A stretch of 64,000 nucleotides of DNA from Rhynchospora pubera (Eukaryota; Streptophyta; Magnoliopsida; Poales; Cyperaceae), in contig CM051460.1 in assembly GCA_028095005.1 (NCBI GenBank), positions 16,663,501 to 16,727,500 on the forward strand, read 5' to 3'. Under the pieces are notes generated by a model. The model worked only from the letters and a program-made list of their open reading frames with translations, made no database searches and had not been told where the DNA came from. Position numbers and translations under genes: made by a program. The stretch's first letter is position 1; every line of letters begins with the position of its first letter. This document shows positions 11,902 to 22,404 of the stretch, piece by piece.

Positions 11902-12486
11902 CTAAAACACAGAGCAACGGTTCTTATCTGCACTTATCCTTACCAGATTAATAATAGAACCATTTTTCACGTTGTATTCGCCCAGTGTACGCCTATTCTC
12001 AAGCAATTTAGCACCAAACAGAAGCTTCTGTTGCCAAGCTGGGATACCATAAATCCCTACAATTCTAGACTTCACATCTTCAATCAAATCTGAGGACTCT
12101 ACCTCAAGCCAAAAAATCTTGCCTTCAAAGCAATGAGGCTTTATGCATATTTTCATTTTTCCATTCCTTTCATTTAGTACTAAATGGATGGTTGAATCCC
12201 TTACAATACCACAATCAGTTAGGGTATGCGCATCCTCCAACTTCTTTTGATCAAGAAAAAGCTGTTGGTCAGTTTGAGGTATACCCTCCATTTTCTCAAT
12301 CATAGCCTTCAGATTGCTGATTGTGTGGCCTTTTTCAGTCTCAAGAGCCAGGATTTTACCAGCATTTGTCTTGACAAATACGCGCATCAGAGATTCCACG
12401 CAGACCTTAACATACTCGATCTGTTCAGGGCTGTCCACTTCAACGGTCACAGTTCGACCTGTAATTGTCTTGACAAGGATTTGCAT
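11902..12486 (-). CDS. Ubiquitin-like gene A: half module plus two diverged ubiquitin folds
   Basis: 194 residues. Residues 1-33 (MQILVKTITGRTVTVEVDSP...) match the first half of ubiquitin and stop after the start of the central helix. Residues 34-105 form a full ubiquitin-like module (MRVFVKTNAGK ... STIHLVL), and 111-184 form a second, more diverged one. There is no diglycine after either module, so the protein cannot be cut into monomers or conjugated like ubiquitin. The C-terminus is KNRCSVF, formally a CaaX-type ending. The ATG follows CTGCAG directly, the 3' end of an intron in the 5' UTR, as in plant polyubiquitin genes. That intron would run 12933-12487. The frame is open with no lesion. 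The 5' leader resembles that of gene D. Function unknown; a ubiquitin-fold adaptor or binding role is inference. Confidence 0.85.
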   Translation of the reverse strand: MQILVKTITGRTVTVEVDSPEQIEYVKVCVESLMRVFVKTNAGKILALETEKGHTISNLKAMIEKMEGIPQTDQQLFLDQKKLEDAHTLTDCGIVRDSTIHLVLNERNGKMKICIKPHCFEGKIFWLEVESSDLIEDVKSRIVGIYGIPAWQQKLLFGAKLLENRRTLGEYNVKNGSIINLVRISADKNRCSVF

Positions 12487-12933
12487 CTGCAGTTGTAGTT
12501 GAACACAATTGACTCAAATTACAGCATTAATCAAATTAAAAAGCACATGAATATTAATATTACCTTGGATTAATTATTCTTATTGTTATTAAATAAAAAA
12601 TAAAAGGTCGGGGATAAACTTTTATTGATAAAAAAAATTACTAAAAAAGTAATACAAAAGAGCCAGGTTTTTAGCACAATAGTGAGAGGGGAAAAGGAAT
12701 TTACTGGAGCAGTTTACTTCAGTTAAAGATTTAAAACTTTGCAGAATGACCCACTGCAGCAGCACACTGGCAAGGTATTATAACCCAATATATACATATT
12801 TATATAGTTTGAAGACTAAAATATATAGGCTCTACATTGTTAAAAAAAAAAAAATCCTTTAGTTTAGTTTGTGTATCATCATCAGTGATTTAAAGAGTTA
12901 AGAAAGGGCGAGGGAGAAATGAACAATAGTTAC
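12487..12933 (-). other. Predicted 5' UTR intron of gene A
   Basis: On the minus strand the leader exon ends CTTCTCCATG and is followed by GTAACT at 12933-12928. The intron ends TGCAG just before the ATG. It contains AT-rich sequence and A/T runs. The 5' UTR intron directly preceding the start codon is a known trait of plant polyubiquitin genes. The splice sites are predicted by eye and by comparison with gene D. Confidence 0.6.
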
Positions 12934-13000
12934 CATGGAGAAGTTCAAGGTGAAGAGGCCTTGTGCTACGATGAGCAAACAGAGGTGAGAGGAATGATTA

Positions 13001-13010
13001 TTTATATATA
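13001..13010 (-). promoter_or_regulatory. TATA box of gene A
   Basis: Minus strand TATATATAAA lies about 65 bases before the predicted leader-exon donor. This fits the arrangement seen in genes C, F and G. Confidence 0.5.
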
Positions 13011-13671
13011 ATAACATGTAATGAAGGTCCTATTTAACAAAGTATAAAACTACTGCTCAGTATGAATTTTTCGATGAGGCAACAAGGAATAATGCCTTTT
13101 AGAAGGTGAACCGTCTCGTCCTCTGATTGGTTACTGTAGTCGGGGGCTTTTCATTTTTCTGGAATTAATGGTTGGGCTTATTAAAAATATTTTGAAGTTA
13201 TGTTTCCTTTTGGAAATGATAAATTTTTAAATGTCATGTAAGTGGTCAAGAAAAATGCTAGTAACATGGCAATTTATTGTTGCACTATACCACGGGGTAG
13301 CTCAAGGGATTGCCTCGATAGTAAAATGCTTTTTGACCGTTCAAAGTAAATAAACCAATTACTGGAGTAAAGCATCTCATAAAAAGATGGTATAATAATA
13401 ATAAAGTTCATTAATTAAATATTTATTTAAATTATACATTATCTGTTCTCTGTAAACACGATCGTGCTCATCTTGCGCAATTGATAACAGGTTCTGTAGC
13501 TAGCCTAGAAGTCTCGAACTATTTTGGTATTGAAATTGAACCAAAAAAAACAACCATTTTGTCCCCTGGGGATTTAATTGCAAATTCTAAATTTAATTTG
13601 GTATTGGCAATAACATGAAATTCACCAACATGAAAGTGAAAAGTACAATTTCAATTTTGTAATTGCTAATT
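13011..13671. other. Promoter-distal flank of gene A
   Basis: Includes a phrase at 13090-13180 (GAACCGTCTCGTCCTCTGATTGGTTACTG...) that matches the flank of gene D at 22940-23010. This shows that genes A and D were duplicated together with upstream DNA. It contains a CCAAT box in reverse (ATTGG, 13126). The remainder is AT-rich and unassigned. Confidence 0.5.
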
Positions 13672-14330
13672 CTATATCGGACGGACCTGATTACTTTTAT
13701 CGTAAAGTATCAATTTGCATAACTACAAAAGCGATTTACACAGCCCGCTATTTTAAAACGTCCGATCTAAATCTAACGCTTCTTCTTCTTCTTCTGTCTT
13801 TATATCTTAACCCCTTGAAAAACAATCGAACCGTCCGTTTAAGGATCTGTGCAGGTACGGATTGATGCAGACGAATAGCCGTTGAGATCAGTCTAGTGAG
13901 GCTCAACTAGTCTTCTTTCGCCCGAAATTTTAAAAAATAATACTAAATTAATATAATATATTAAAAATAATATCAATATAATAATATTTTTTAAATAGTA
14001 TCACTAGATCGGAATCCCAGATTCCGAACGCAAGATCGGATTCCTGGATTCCGATCTTAGCTATGATTGGAATTCCGGATTCTGACCTTAGCTAAGATCG
14101 GAATCCCAGATTCCGATCTTAGCTTTTTAATTTTTTTATATATTATTTATTTACTTATTTAATATCTTAGCTAAGATAGGAATCCGATGATACTATTTAA
14201 AAAAATATTATTATATTTATATTATTTTTAATATATTATATTAATTTAATACTATTTTAAAAATTTTCGGTCTTTCGCCACGTTAGCCCAAAGCCAACTG
14301 GACCGAGAAGCCCAGCTAAGCTTCATTCTA
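13672..14330. repeat. Long repeat region carrying a fold-back element (copy 2)
   Basis: Directly repeats the flanks of 3025-4910: TATATCGGACGGACCTGATTA at the left, TTGATGCAGACGAAT near 13861, and GAAGCCCAGCTAAGCTTCAT at the right. It contains a CTTCTTCTTCTT run at 13777-13792 that the other copy lacks. Confidence 0.65.
13921..14272. mobile_element. Fold-back element with GATCGGAATCC palindromes, copy 2
   Basis: About 350 bases. The left arm starts CCGAAATTTTAAAAAATAAT and the right arm ends ACTATTTTAAAAATTTTCGG, in reverse complement. The centre holds several GATCGGAATCC / GGATTCCGATC palindromes. It is much shorter than the copy at 3197-4770 because it lacks the unique central portion and most of the second arm's AT-rich sequence. 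Non-coding. Confidence 0.75.
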
Positions 14331-15010
14331 ATTTAGAGGAGAAAAATCTAGAATCTAGATATTCATTACTTTATTGTGAAGAGGATTAGTATGTTGTAAA
14401 AATATTTCGAGTAATAATAAAATTACAATTTTTATAGTACTTTAATCAACACTTCTTAATTTAACAAAATGAAAGAAAATGGAGTTACATTTTCATTTCA
14501 ATATTAAAGTCAAATTGGGGTCAAAGTGGGATTATTTTACATTTTCATGTTCCATCACAAGCATCTATTCAAACAGAGTAATATAAGATATTTAATCTTA
14601 GGATGCAATTGAAGAAAAATAATTCTACCTCGGAACTATTTCATGAATTATATAGCTCAGAAATACGTTCTAAAAATTAGCCTTTTTTTTTTTACAAATT
14701 AACGAATTCATATTTAAGGGAAGAAACGGCAAATTTATGCCACACTATTTTGAGACGCTCTATTCAATTAATATTCATAACCATACTTTGGACACGTAGA
14801 TTAAATTAGGAAAAAATAAACATAATGAAAAACCACACAACAGGGAACATACGGACATCATGTTGAATAGACAGACAGAACGATTTAAACAATTAAACAA
14901 CAAAGCAGAAAACAGAACTAGTTGAACTAAAATTACTAAAGACATCAACACCAGTCTTTGAACGGGGTATCAAGGTACCGATGGAGACACATAATTGTTG
15001 CTGCAAGCCT
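14331..15010. other. 3' flank of gene B
   Basis: AT-rich. The last about 130 bases resemble the 3' flanks of genes E and H (TCAACAACC just after the stop codon on the minus strand) and probably form the 3' UTR of gene B. No other feature was seen. Confidence 0.4.
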
Positions 15011-15853
15011 TCAACAACCTCTCAGACGAAGAACAAGGTGAAGAATATCTTCCTTCCGAATATTGTAGTCAGCAAGAGTGCGTTCATCCTGCAGCTGCAT
15101 GCCATTAAAAATAAGCCTCTGCTGGTCTGGCGGTATCCCCTCTCTCTCTTGAATCTTTGCCTTCACATGTTTAATTGTGTCGGAGGTCGCAATTTCAAGA
15201 GGAATGGTCTTGCCTGTCAAAGTCTTAATAAAAATCGACATGTCTCCCCTGTGACTCTTGTCAAGGTCTTGACAGTCAGTGCCATAAACGAACATGCATT
15301 TCCCACAGCACAGAGCAAGGTCGAGTTTCGACTCATTCATAATGTTACAATCAGCGAGGACGTCGCTGTCTTCTAGTACATGCTTGCGAAATTTCAGCCT
15401 CTGCTTGGATTCAGGAATCCCCTCTTGATCTGCAATTCTTTTCTTTAAATTTGCTACCGTCTCAGAGCTATTAGTATCAACGATGAAAGTTTTTCGCTTC
15501 CATGTTTTAATATTAATCTTCAAATCTACCACAGAACGGACAACTAAAGTAGAACGCTCATGAATGCCGCTGTCGGCGACTGTTTGTGAATCATCCAGCT
15601 TTTCATTGCCATACCAGAGACTAGTGCTATCAGAAGGAATGCTCCTGGCATTTTGTATCATTGCCTTAATACTACCAACCGTTTGAGTGCTTTCCACCTG
15701 AAGTGGGATTATTTTAACATGATAGCCTATCACGAAAATCTGCATTTTCGGCTTAAGATGGACCTTGACATCATCAACTGGGCTTTCACAATCAATTTTA
15801 ACAACTTTTGTTGTTCCATTGCGCATCGTGATTACCACATCCAAGCCTTCCAT
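15011..15853 (-). CDS. Ubiquitin-like gene B: half module plus three ubiquitin folds, ending RLRGC
   Basis: 280 residues, uninterrupted. Residues 1-36 are a diverged half ubiquitin. Module 2 is 37-107 (MQIFVIG ... STLVVRS), and module 3 is 111-182. A 22-residue linker with Cys residues (LCCGKCMFVYG) follows. Module 4 is 205-280 and is still close to ubiquitin (MSIFIKTLTGKTIPLEI ... HLVLRLRGC). In module 4 the hydrophobic patch positions 8, 44 and 70 keep Leu, Ile and Val. Lys6, 11, 27, 29 and 63 are present, Lys48 is Met, and Gly76 is Cys followed directly by stop. A protein with this end cannot be activated by E1 in the normal way. The ATG is preceded by TTTTAG, a likely 5' UTR intron acceptor. 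Paralogs E and H share the linker, the ending and the 3' flank. Function unknown. Confidence 0.87.
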   Translation of the reverse strand: MEGLDVVITMRNGTTKVVKIDCESPVDDVKVHLKPKMQIFVIGYHVKIIPLQVESTQTVGSIKAMIQNARSIPSDSTSLWYGNEKLDDSQTVADSGIHERSTLVVRSVVDLKINIKTWKRKTFIVDTNSSETVANLKKRIADQEGIPESKQRLKFRKHVLEDSDVLADCNIMNESKLDLALCCGKCMFVYGTDCQDLDKSHRGDMSIFIKTLTGKTIPLEIATSDTIKHVKAKIQEREGIPPDQQRLIFNGMQLQDERTLADYNIRKEDILHLVLRLRGC

Positions 15854-18800
15854 CTAAAATTTTGTACAATTTATTAGCTGAGGTCTTGAGGAGTCCTACT
15901 TTACTAATATAACTTAATAAAAATGAAATAAAGTTCTTTAACAAGCACATTAAACAATTAACTCAGACAAAACCCAAGGGGGGGAAAAAAAAACAAAGAA
16001 CATGTTTTATTCGTACACAATTAAATTGGCTGCTTGTCAGTATCATTCTTTGGATAACATAAATTCTTTGCTAATAAAGGTCTATTAATTTGTCGAATAT
16101 TACAGAATTGCTTGTATGTGGATGTTAATAAGACAGTTCTTGAGGCTCCTGTAGTAATAAAGCAAAATTATACCAACAAAAAGTCTCAGAGATTTTCTAA
16201 GTAACAAGCTAATTCCTTACATTAATCAAAGGTATGAGTTCTAGAATCAGAAAAACACTACAAGATAAAAATACTAGTATATATCTTCACAACTTCGATT
16301 ATAATGTGCAGAACCTTGTTACTTGCCGATGAGGATGAAATGCAGAGCCGATTAAAACAGGTTGCAAGGAAGAGTACTCACAAGAATAGTAAGAGAACAA
16401 TACAGTTCACACTACAGACTCCATTTCAATTGGGCTTAAATAGGAATTTTGGTTACCATGACCCCTTGTGTGAATAACATGGCAATCATTTCCACCATTA
16501 AGTGGTAATTAAATTAGTTTTTAACATGCTGAAAGTTGCAGTGTATCAACGGGTAGGTGAAGCGATCGTAAAATATTTCAAGTGTTACAAAAAAAAAAAA
16601 AATAGGACAGGAAAAGGTCGTTAATTAAATTTATAATAACTGTCATCTGGAAATTTGGGCTCAGATTGAACTTTGACAACAAGTTCTGTGCAGATGAATT
16701 GCGTGGTGGTAAATGGAAATGGTAATTGCGTTATTAAAACATCCGATCGACTCGTCCCTAAAGACTAAAGTTACCTTTGACCCCTCGTTACACCACAAAC
16801 TAATTAATACCTCTGCACGTTATTTATTACCTCAGCTTTCATCCGCAAACTCTTGCGCTTCTTTCACAGTCAAGAAATCTTTTTCCTTTATTTTTTTTTC
16901 CCAAAACAAAGTTCTTGTGAAGATGGTATGTGCGCAATATAAACAAATAAAGATGACCAACAATTGAACAATATTCGGAAATCAAACAAAGTCCTACATT
17001 TTCATTATGTAAAAGAGCCAAATGACCCCAATACGCTCAAATATTCATAAATGGTCCTGGCTTATTTCGGATGTTTAGAAACTGTACAAATGCAGAGCCG
17101 ATTAACGCAGGTTGCAAGGAAATTGTTTTCTCACTAGTTTTAATCAGAAAGATAAATATTTTATAAAAAAATAAATTCTTTTAAATGAAAAAATTTATAT
17201 AAAAATTTCTATTCACCGAATTTTTGAATTGCTAAAAGCCTATATAATGAAAAACAACACGATAAATATTACAGGAGAATTGCTACAAAGATATACATAC
17301 AAAATGTTTTTGTCTTGTTTAGAGAAAAATGATAATTTAGAGTTGTGCGATCCGGATATATGAGAAGAAAGAAATATAATCGAATAACTGAAACTGTCGC
17401 TTGACCAGTATACAGTTTAAGACACGACAGTAGGCCAAAGTCCGAAAAGTCTTGAAAACGGAGTTGTCCTTTGATTACGCTGCCACGATTTTAATAATAC
17501 TCAAAAAGGATATTTGACAAAAGGGAGATCTTTTTCATACCAAATCAGTAAGAATATTGAGGAATTAGATATGCATGCCAAAATTTATAAAAGGTAATTA
17601 AAATTAATTAAGAATCAAGTTCTTTGATTAACAAAATGAGAGTTCATATTGAAATGTACTTGACAGACCGAACTCTGAACTGAAATTAATGCGTATCTTT
17701 ACTTTGACAAAACATAATTCTTTCAGTTATATTTATATATGTGCTTATATGGTACTCGCATGTATGTCGGGCCCTCTTTAGAATAATTTAAGCTATACAA
17801 GCCAAGAAGATAAAATTATCTAATCTTAATAATATAATTCATAAAGTTGAGACCTCTGCAAATTGGCATTTATATTTTTTTCCCTTAAAAACGTGTTTTT
17901 TTTTTAAAGTCGAACTTAGATGATAAGGAATCCGAATTGCAAGGCAAACTATATTTGCTTTTAATATAATCAGCTCTTGTCCTTTTTTTTTTCCACTGCT
18001 AAAATAAAAATAAGACATGGAAGTCACTGCTCATAAAGGCATGGATCCAAGAGTGTATTATCTCTATACATAACGTATACCAACCTTCTATGTCCTGGCT
18101 TAATTTGATCTATGGCTAGATGTAATCTGTAGACGAAACGATATTAAGTTTTGGTTTGAAATCTGAAATAGAAAAAGAGCATTATAAAATTTTTATCACT
18201 TATAATGTTTTCAATATTTATGTTATGATGAAATATATATTTTTCTTAAATCATGTTTTTATTAAGTTCTTCGATGTGTCCTCTTGTTGGGTTTCTTTCT
18301 GGCCCAACTTGTTTAGGACAAAAAGCTTAGTTGTTGTTGTATATGCTGATTTTAATTTTCGTTCAAGTACAAGTATTGTTCTAAAATGTTTTATTTGCCC
18401 ATTAAGTGGGTACATTTTTATCTAGTATAGAAAAACTCCTACAAATATCCAATGATAAAAATAAAAATAAAGTATGCAAGTATAGAATAACCACCTAAGT
18501 ATTAAGTACCAGTTTTATTATCATTTTATTATTTGACTAGTATTATCAAGATTATAATAATTATAACCGTCGTTTTCAATGTCAATATTGTTGTTGTTTT
18601 ATTTATTGTTATTATTATTTTCACCAATGTTATTGTCATTATTTTTTGTAAAATACAACAACACAAATATTATTTATGCTCTCTTTATTCCTTCCTTGTT
18701 AAATTAAGCATGAGCAATCTACGGCGGAATAATTTTGTATAAAAAGTTATGCTTGCATAATTTATATCCCAAAGAAACATAAGCTTAAAGTTGAACAGCT

Positions 18801-19057
18801 ATAACATAAGAAAATTAAAAACACGCAGTTGTAGCACTATTTCAGATTATAGAATAAAAAACTATCAAAGACTGAATGGAAAAAAATAATTTAAATCAGG
18901 TCGCCAAATTAAATCTTAATTCAACAATATTACACTACTAAATTTGCACTGGAGACAAAAAAGAGTAGCATTGCACATATAATTCAATTAAGTCTAACTA
19001 TCTTCAGTAGTTTAGTTTTATTTGGATTGAAAAGAAATAGTACCCAAAACCGAATGT
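15854..19057. other. Intergenic: upstream of gene B and 3' flank of gene C
   Basis: No coding sequence was recognised. The part near 15854-16400 should hold the 5' UTR intron and leader of gene B; the leader donor could not be fixed. Sequence at about 17440-17570 resembles 26420-26600 upstream of gene E, so B and E were copied with about 1.7 kb of upstream DNA. Sequence at about 18660-18800 resembles 36540-36690 downstream of gene F. There is a low-complexity ATT/GTT-rich patch at 18540-18650. Confidence 0.5.
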
Positions 19058-19450
19058 TTAGGCAAAGTTGCCAGCGGATGTGCAAAAACCAGAACCAAAA
19101 GGCTGAGTTGGAGATTTTCCAAAAATTGAGTTTTGGTTAGTGACAACTTGGAAAATAGATCCTTCCTTGATGTCATAGTCTGCTAGCGTTTTTGAATCAT
19201 CAAGGTTGTCACCAAGAAGTCGGAGGCTCATGCCACCAATTGAAATATTTTTCTTCATTTGCACTATCAGTTGCTTCAAGCTACCAACCGTTTGTGTTCT
19301 CTCCACCGTAAGTTCCAGTCTCTCGCCTTCAGTCTATACAAAAATCTGGATTTCAGATTTGACGCGCACTTTGACACGCTTGACCAGTTCAGGGTTCATG
19401 ACTTGGAGGGTGACATTTCGTCCTGTAACCGTCTCGACAACAATCTCCAT
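19058..19450 (-). pseudogene. Ubiquitin-like gene C: half module plus one ubiquitin fold, in-frame stop
   Basis: The frame runs from ATG at 19450 (after CTGCAG, a 5' UTR intron acceptor) to the stop at 19058 and would code 130 residues. It is interrupted by TAG at 19336-19334. At that codon the paralogs F and I have GAG (Glu) and G has CAG (Gln), so a single base change explains the stop. The half module starts MEIVVETVTGRNVTLQV. The full module includes LELTVERTQTVGSLKQLI and SKTLADYDIKEGSIFQVVTN. The tail is short (NQNSIFGKSPTQPFGSGF...) with no Gln-rich repeat, unlike F and G. Either a recent pseudogene or a gene that uses Met codons downstream (ATG at 19306). The intact leader and TATA box suggest it may still be transcribed. 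Confidence 0.75.
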
Positions 19451-20274
19451 CTGCAGTTTCAGAGGAATAGCAGATTTCAATGAAACATGAAACAAAATGT
19501 GTTAATTTAATACTGTCAGGTTTAGCAAATTTCATTTAAAAGAGAACACAAAAGAGTGGCCTTTTCTAAAGATGAATATAAAAAACATGCTAAAAATAAC
19601 TTCTTTCAATGGGGTTATCACTTATCAGATCGTCCCATCATAAATCATAGAAACACCCAAACGAAGATATTGTCGGAAGCAAATGCGGTCACTATAGAAA
19701 ATATAGACCTGTATGATAAAAAGTTATTATTTTTTAAAATATAAAGGAAAGACAGTTCTTTCCTTTTCCCCCTAATTAGTGGGCAGAATGTCTATGATAA
19801 TTTTTTCTTTGTTTCTTCTTGAAAATTGAAATAACGAAAAGGTTCAAAATGGAATAACAGTTCCTCTGCATTTTCATAGATAGAAAAACGAAGAAGTAAA
19901 AAACTATGACCCCATAAATCATGTTAATTTGGAGACAAACACATTATAAATTATAAATACTAAAAGAGTTTACAGATAAGGGCGACAAAAAGGAAAATAA
20001 ATCAAGCACCAAAAAGTAATTAAAAAAAAAAACGAAGAAGAAAATAAGAATACAAAAATCGAGCAGCCAGTAAGACCACAAAAATTAATCGCAGTGGTTG
20101 TTCATGCTACTAAAAATAATCCCAATTTTGATCCCCAAATCCAATACCCAACATGACCCTCAAGAGCAGCCACCCTCGAATGGACGCCGCCTTCTTGGGG
20201 CTCTGTTGATAAAAAAAAAAAAAAAAGAAATAGACTTTTGGAAACCGTAAAAGAGAAGAGAAGCAACGTTATAC
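19451..20274 (-). other. Predicted 5' UTR intron of gene C
   Basis: On the minus strand the leader exon ends TTTTTACCAG at 20275 and GTATAACG follows. The intron ends CTGCAG before the ATG. About 820 bases, AT-rich, with no recognised insertion. Confidence 0.55.
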
Positions 20275-20358
20275 CTGGTAAAAAGATAAAAGATCAATTA
20301 ATTAGTAGGAGCGCAGGGCGAAAAGAGGGAGGGCGAGAACATGACTCTGTGGTTTAAG

Positions 20359-20368
20359 CTTTATATAC
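20359..20368 (-). promoter_or_regulatory. TATA box of gene C
   Basis: Minus strand GTATATAAAG, about 85 bases before the leader donor. The following leader (CTCGCCCTCCCTC...) matches those of genes F and G. Confidence 0.6.
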
Positions 20369-20493
20369 AAGAATTATAAGGGATGCGTAGGTTTTAAGCT
20401 TTAGTTTTTACCATATATTTTGTGGATTACTAAATATGAAAAACAAAATTGCACAAGGAAAGAGATTAAACGCGGCAATCTAGTAGGCCCGAT

Positions 20494-21021
20494 CTCTCTT
20501 TTTTTTTTTTTTTTTTTGAAGGTAGAGTGGCGTTAGCCACCTACAAATTTCATTAAAAAAATACAAATTTACAAAAGTTTATATACAAATTGACAGTGCG
20601 AGGGAAAAAAAAAAAACCAAACTCCTAATTGGAAACAAAAATTTATCCTATCCACGAGTTGTTCATAGGGCCGTATCTTGCTGTGTTCTCGCTACCGTTT
20701 GCCAAATATTTGAATGCTTGTTTTGGAATATTGCATTTTCCAAATATTCCATAGCATTGCCGCCCATTGTGTATCCCCTCCGCTGCCAGTGTGCTCCTTC
20801 AGTCACCATTGTTGAATCCCTAGATTATTTTGTAAAAAACTTGGAGCAGCCCCAGTCACCGCATGCCAAACTGAAGATGCAAAAGGGCAAGTGAGGAAAA
20901 GATGCGTACTCGTCTCCTTGGCTGTTTGATTACAGAGGGTACAACTTTGAATAGACGGCCAGCCTCTCTTTTCCAAGTTTTCTTGCGTTAACAGCCTGTC
21001 CATCAAAGCTGTTGAATAGAC
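20494..21021 (-). mobile_element. LINE 3' fragment, copy 2
   Basis: A long T run at 20500-20517 on the plus strand is the poly(A) tail of a minus-strand LINE. The 3' terminal hairpin GTGGC-TAAC-GCCAC followed by CTACCTTC sits against it. Minus-strand coding (21006-20803) shows the ORF2 C-terminal zf-RVT motif: RGWPSIQSCTLCNQTAKETS then HLFLTCPFASSVW. A probable target duplication, TAGTAGGCCCGAT (20481-20493) against TAGACGGCCCGAT (21017-21029), has two mismatches. Strongly 5'-truncated and non-functional. Confidence 0.85.
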
Positions 21022-21029
21022 GGCCCGAT

Positions 21030-21609
21030 TTTTATCTCATTTTTAGTTTTAACTTTTAGGCATTCATACCAAGAGATTTTGGACTTCGATTCAAGCTGTT
21101 GTTGCACATAGCCTGGCAAAGTGTGGCATCAAAATATACCTCCCGCACTCCGCAGGGCGGCAGGGCATGAGTATCGCTCCTGCATTCATGTCATTATATG
21201 TAATGTAACTGCTAGTCTTAAAAAAATGATTAGTTATAATAATAAAATTGTTATTTCTTAAAAAAAATTGATTAAAGCCCACGGTGCTTTACTATTTTTA
21301 AAAATAAGAAAAATTGTAATTATTAATTTTTCAAATTATTCTTTTTAAACCTGGCAGCGTCATTTTAAGTGGTGCTGTTGCGGCAACACCACAGCATTCC
21401 ATGTACTATTAAATTTTTTAAAATGTTTACTATTAAATTAAAAAGTTAAGAAATGTGTGTTAAAAAAATTACGAAAAAAAATACACAACTTCAGTAGTCT
21501 TTCTTTTTCAACAATTCATTATTATGCATATTGCAAGTTTGCAACAACCCCAAACATGCAAACATTAACCCATAAAGCCAAACCAACAAAATACTACAAG
21601 TCATCAAAT
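21030..21609. other. 3' flank of gene D
   Basis: AT-rich, with no coding sequence recognised. A phrase at 21130-21170 (CCTCCCGCACTCCGCAGGGCGG) is GC-rich in contrast to its surroundings and is unexplained. Confidence 0.35.
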
Positions 21610-22404
21610 TTATGTAGAACCACCACGGAAACGGAGAACAAGGTAAAGAGTAGATTCCTTCTGAATATTATAGTCAGCAACAGTGCGGCTGTTCATCAGC
21701 TGCTTGTTGGCAAAAATAAGCATCATCTGATTTGACGGGTACCCCGACTCTTCTTGAAGCTTCATCTTAACATTATCAATAGTGTCGGAGCTCTCAACCT
21801 CGAGTGTATAAGTCTTGCCGCACAGTACCTTCACAAAAATCTGCATACGCCTCCTGTGGTGCAGGACAAGGTCGATCATCGACTCGTCCTGGATTGAACA
21901 ATCAGCCAGGGTACAGCTGTCTTCGAGCTCCATATCATTAAAGATCAGGATCTGCTTGTCCACTGGAATTCCCTCTTGATCAGCAATTAATTTTTTTAAC
22001 TGTGCTACTCTATCAGACCTATTGGTATCAAGGATGATAGTTTTACCCTCCCATGTATTAATATAGATTTTCAAATCTCCTCTCCGACGCACAATCAAGG
22101 TCGAATCCTCGTGAATTTCGTAGTCAGCGAGTGTCTTTGAATCGTCGAGTTCATTACTGTCAAGCCAAAGGCTTATATTATCAATGGGAATGCTCTCAGC
22201 ATTTTGTATTATTGCCTTCAATATACCAACCGTATGCATGCACTCCACCATAAATGGGATTATTTTGTCCCCAGAAAATTTCACGAAGATCCGCATTTTG
22301 GATTTAAGATAGACCTCTACATGCTCAATTGGGCTTTCAGAATTCAGTTTAAGAGTTGTTGTTCTTCCGCTGAGCATCTTGATTACAAGCTTCATCTCTT
22401 CCAT
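21610..22404 (-). CDS. Ubiquitin-like gene D: half module plus three ubiquitin folds, ending RGGST
   Basis: 264 residues from the ATG at 22404, which directly follows TTTCAG, a 5' UTR intron acceptor. An upstream in-frame ATG at 22440 lies in that intron and is rejected. Half module 1-36 (MEEMKLVIKMLSGRTTTLKL...), module 2 at 37-107, module 3 at 110-182 and module 4 at 187-262. Module 4 (MQIFVKVLCGKTYTLEV ... LYLVLRFRGG) keeps Ile44, Lys48 and Lys63 positions and ends Gly-Gly followed by Ser-Thr and stop. It is the only copy in the cluster with a diglycine that a deubiquitinase could expose. The modules are joined without the Cys-rich linker of B, E and H. Open frame. Its leader and upstream sequence match those of gene A. 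Confidence 0.87.
   Translation of the reverse strand: MEEMKLVIKMLSGRTTTLKLNSESPIEHVEVYLKSKMRIFVKFSGDKIIPFMVECMHTVGILKAIIQNAESIPIDNISLWLDSNELDDSKTLADYEIHEDSTLIVRRRGDLKIYINTWEGKTIILDTNRSDRVAQLKKLIADQEGIPVDKQILIFNDMELEDSCTLADCSIQDESMIDLVLHHRRRMQIFVKVLCGKTYTLEVESSDTIDNVKMKLQEESGYPSNQMMLIFANKQLMNSRTVADYNIQKESTLYLVLRFRGGST

Noticed and set aside
18156..18742. Two plus-strand hydrophobic frames, possible small membrane proteins
   Set aside because: Composition (Ile/Val/Phe from ATT/GTT repeats) is that of low-complexity AT-rich DNA; no start context or paralog.
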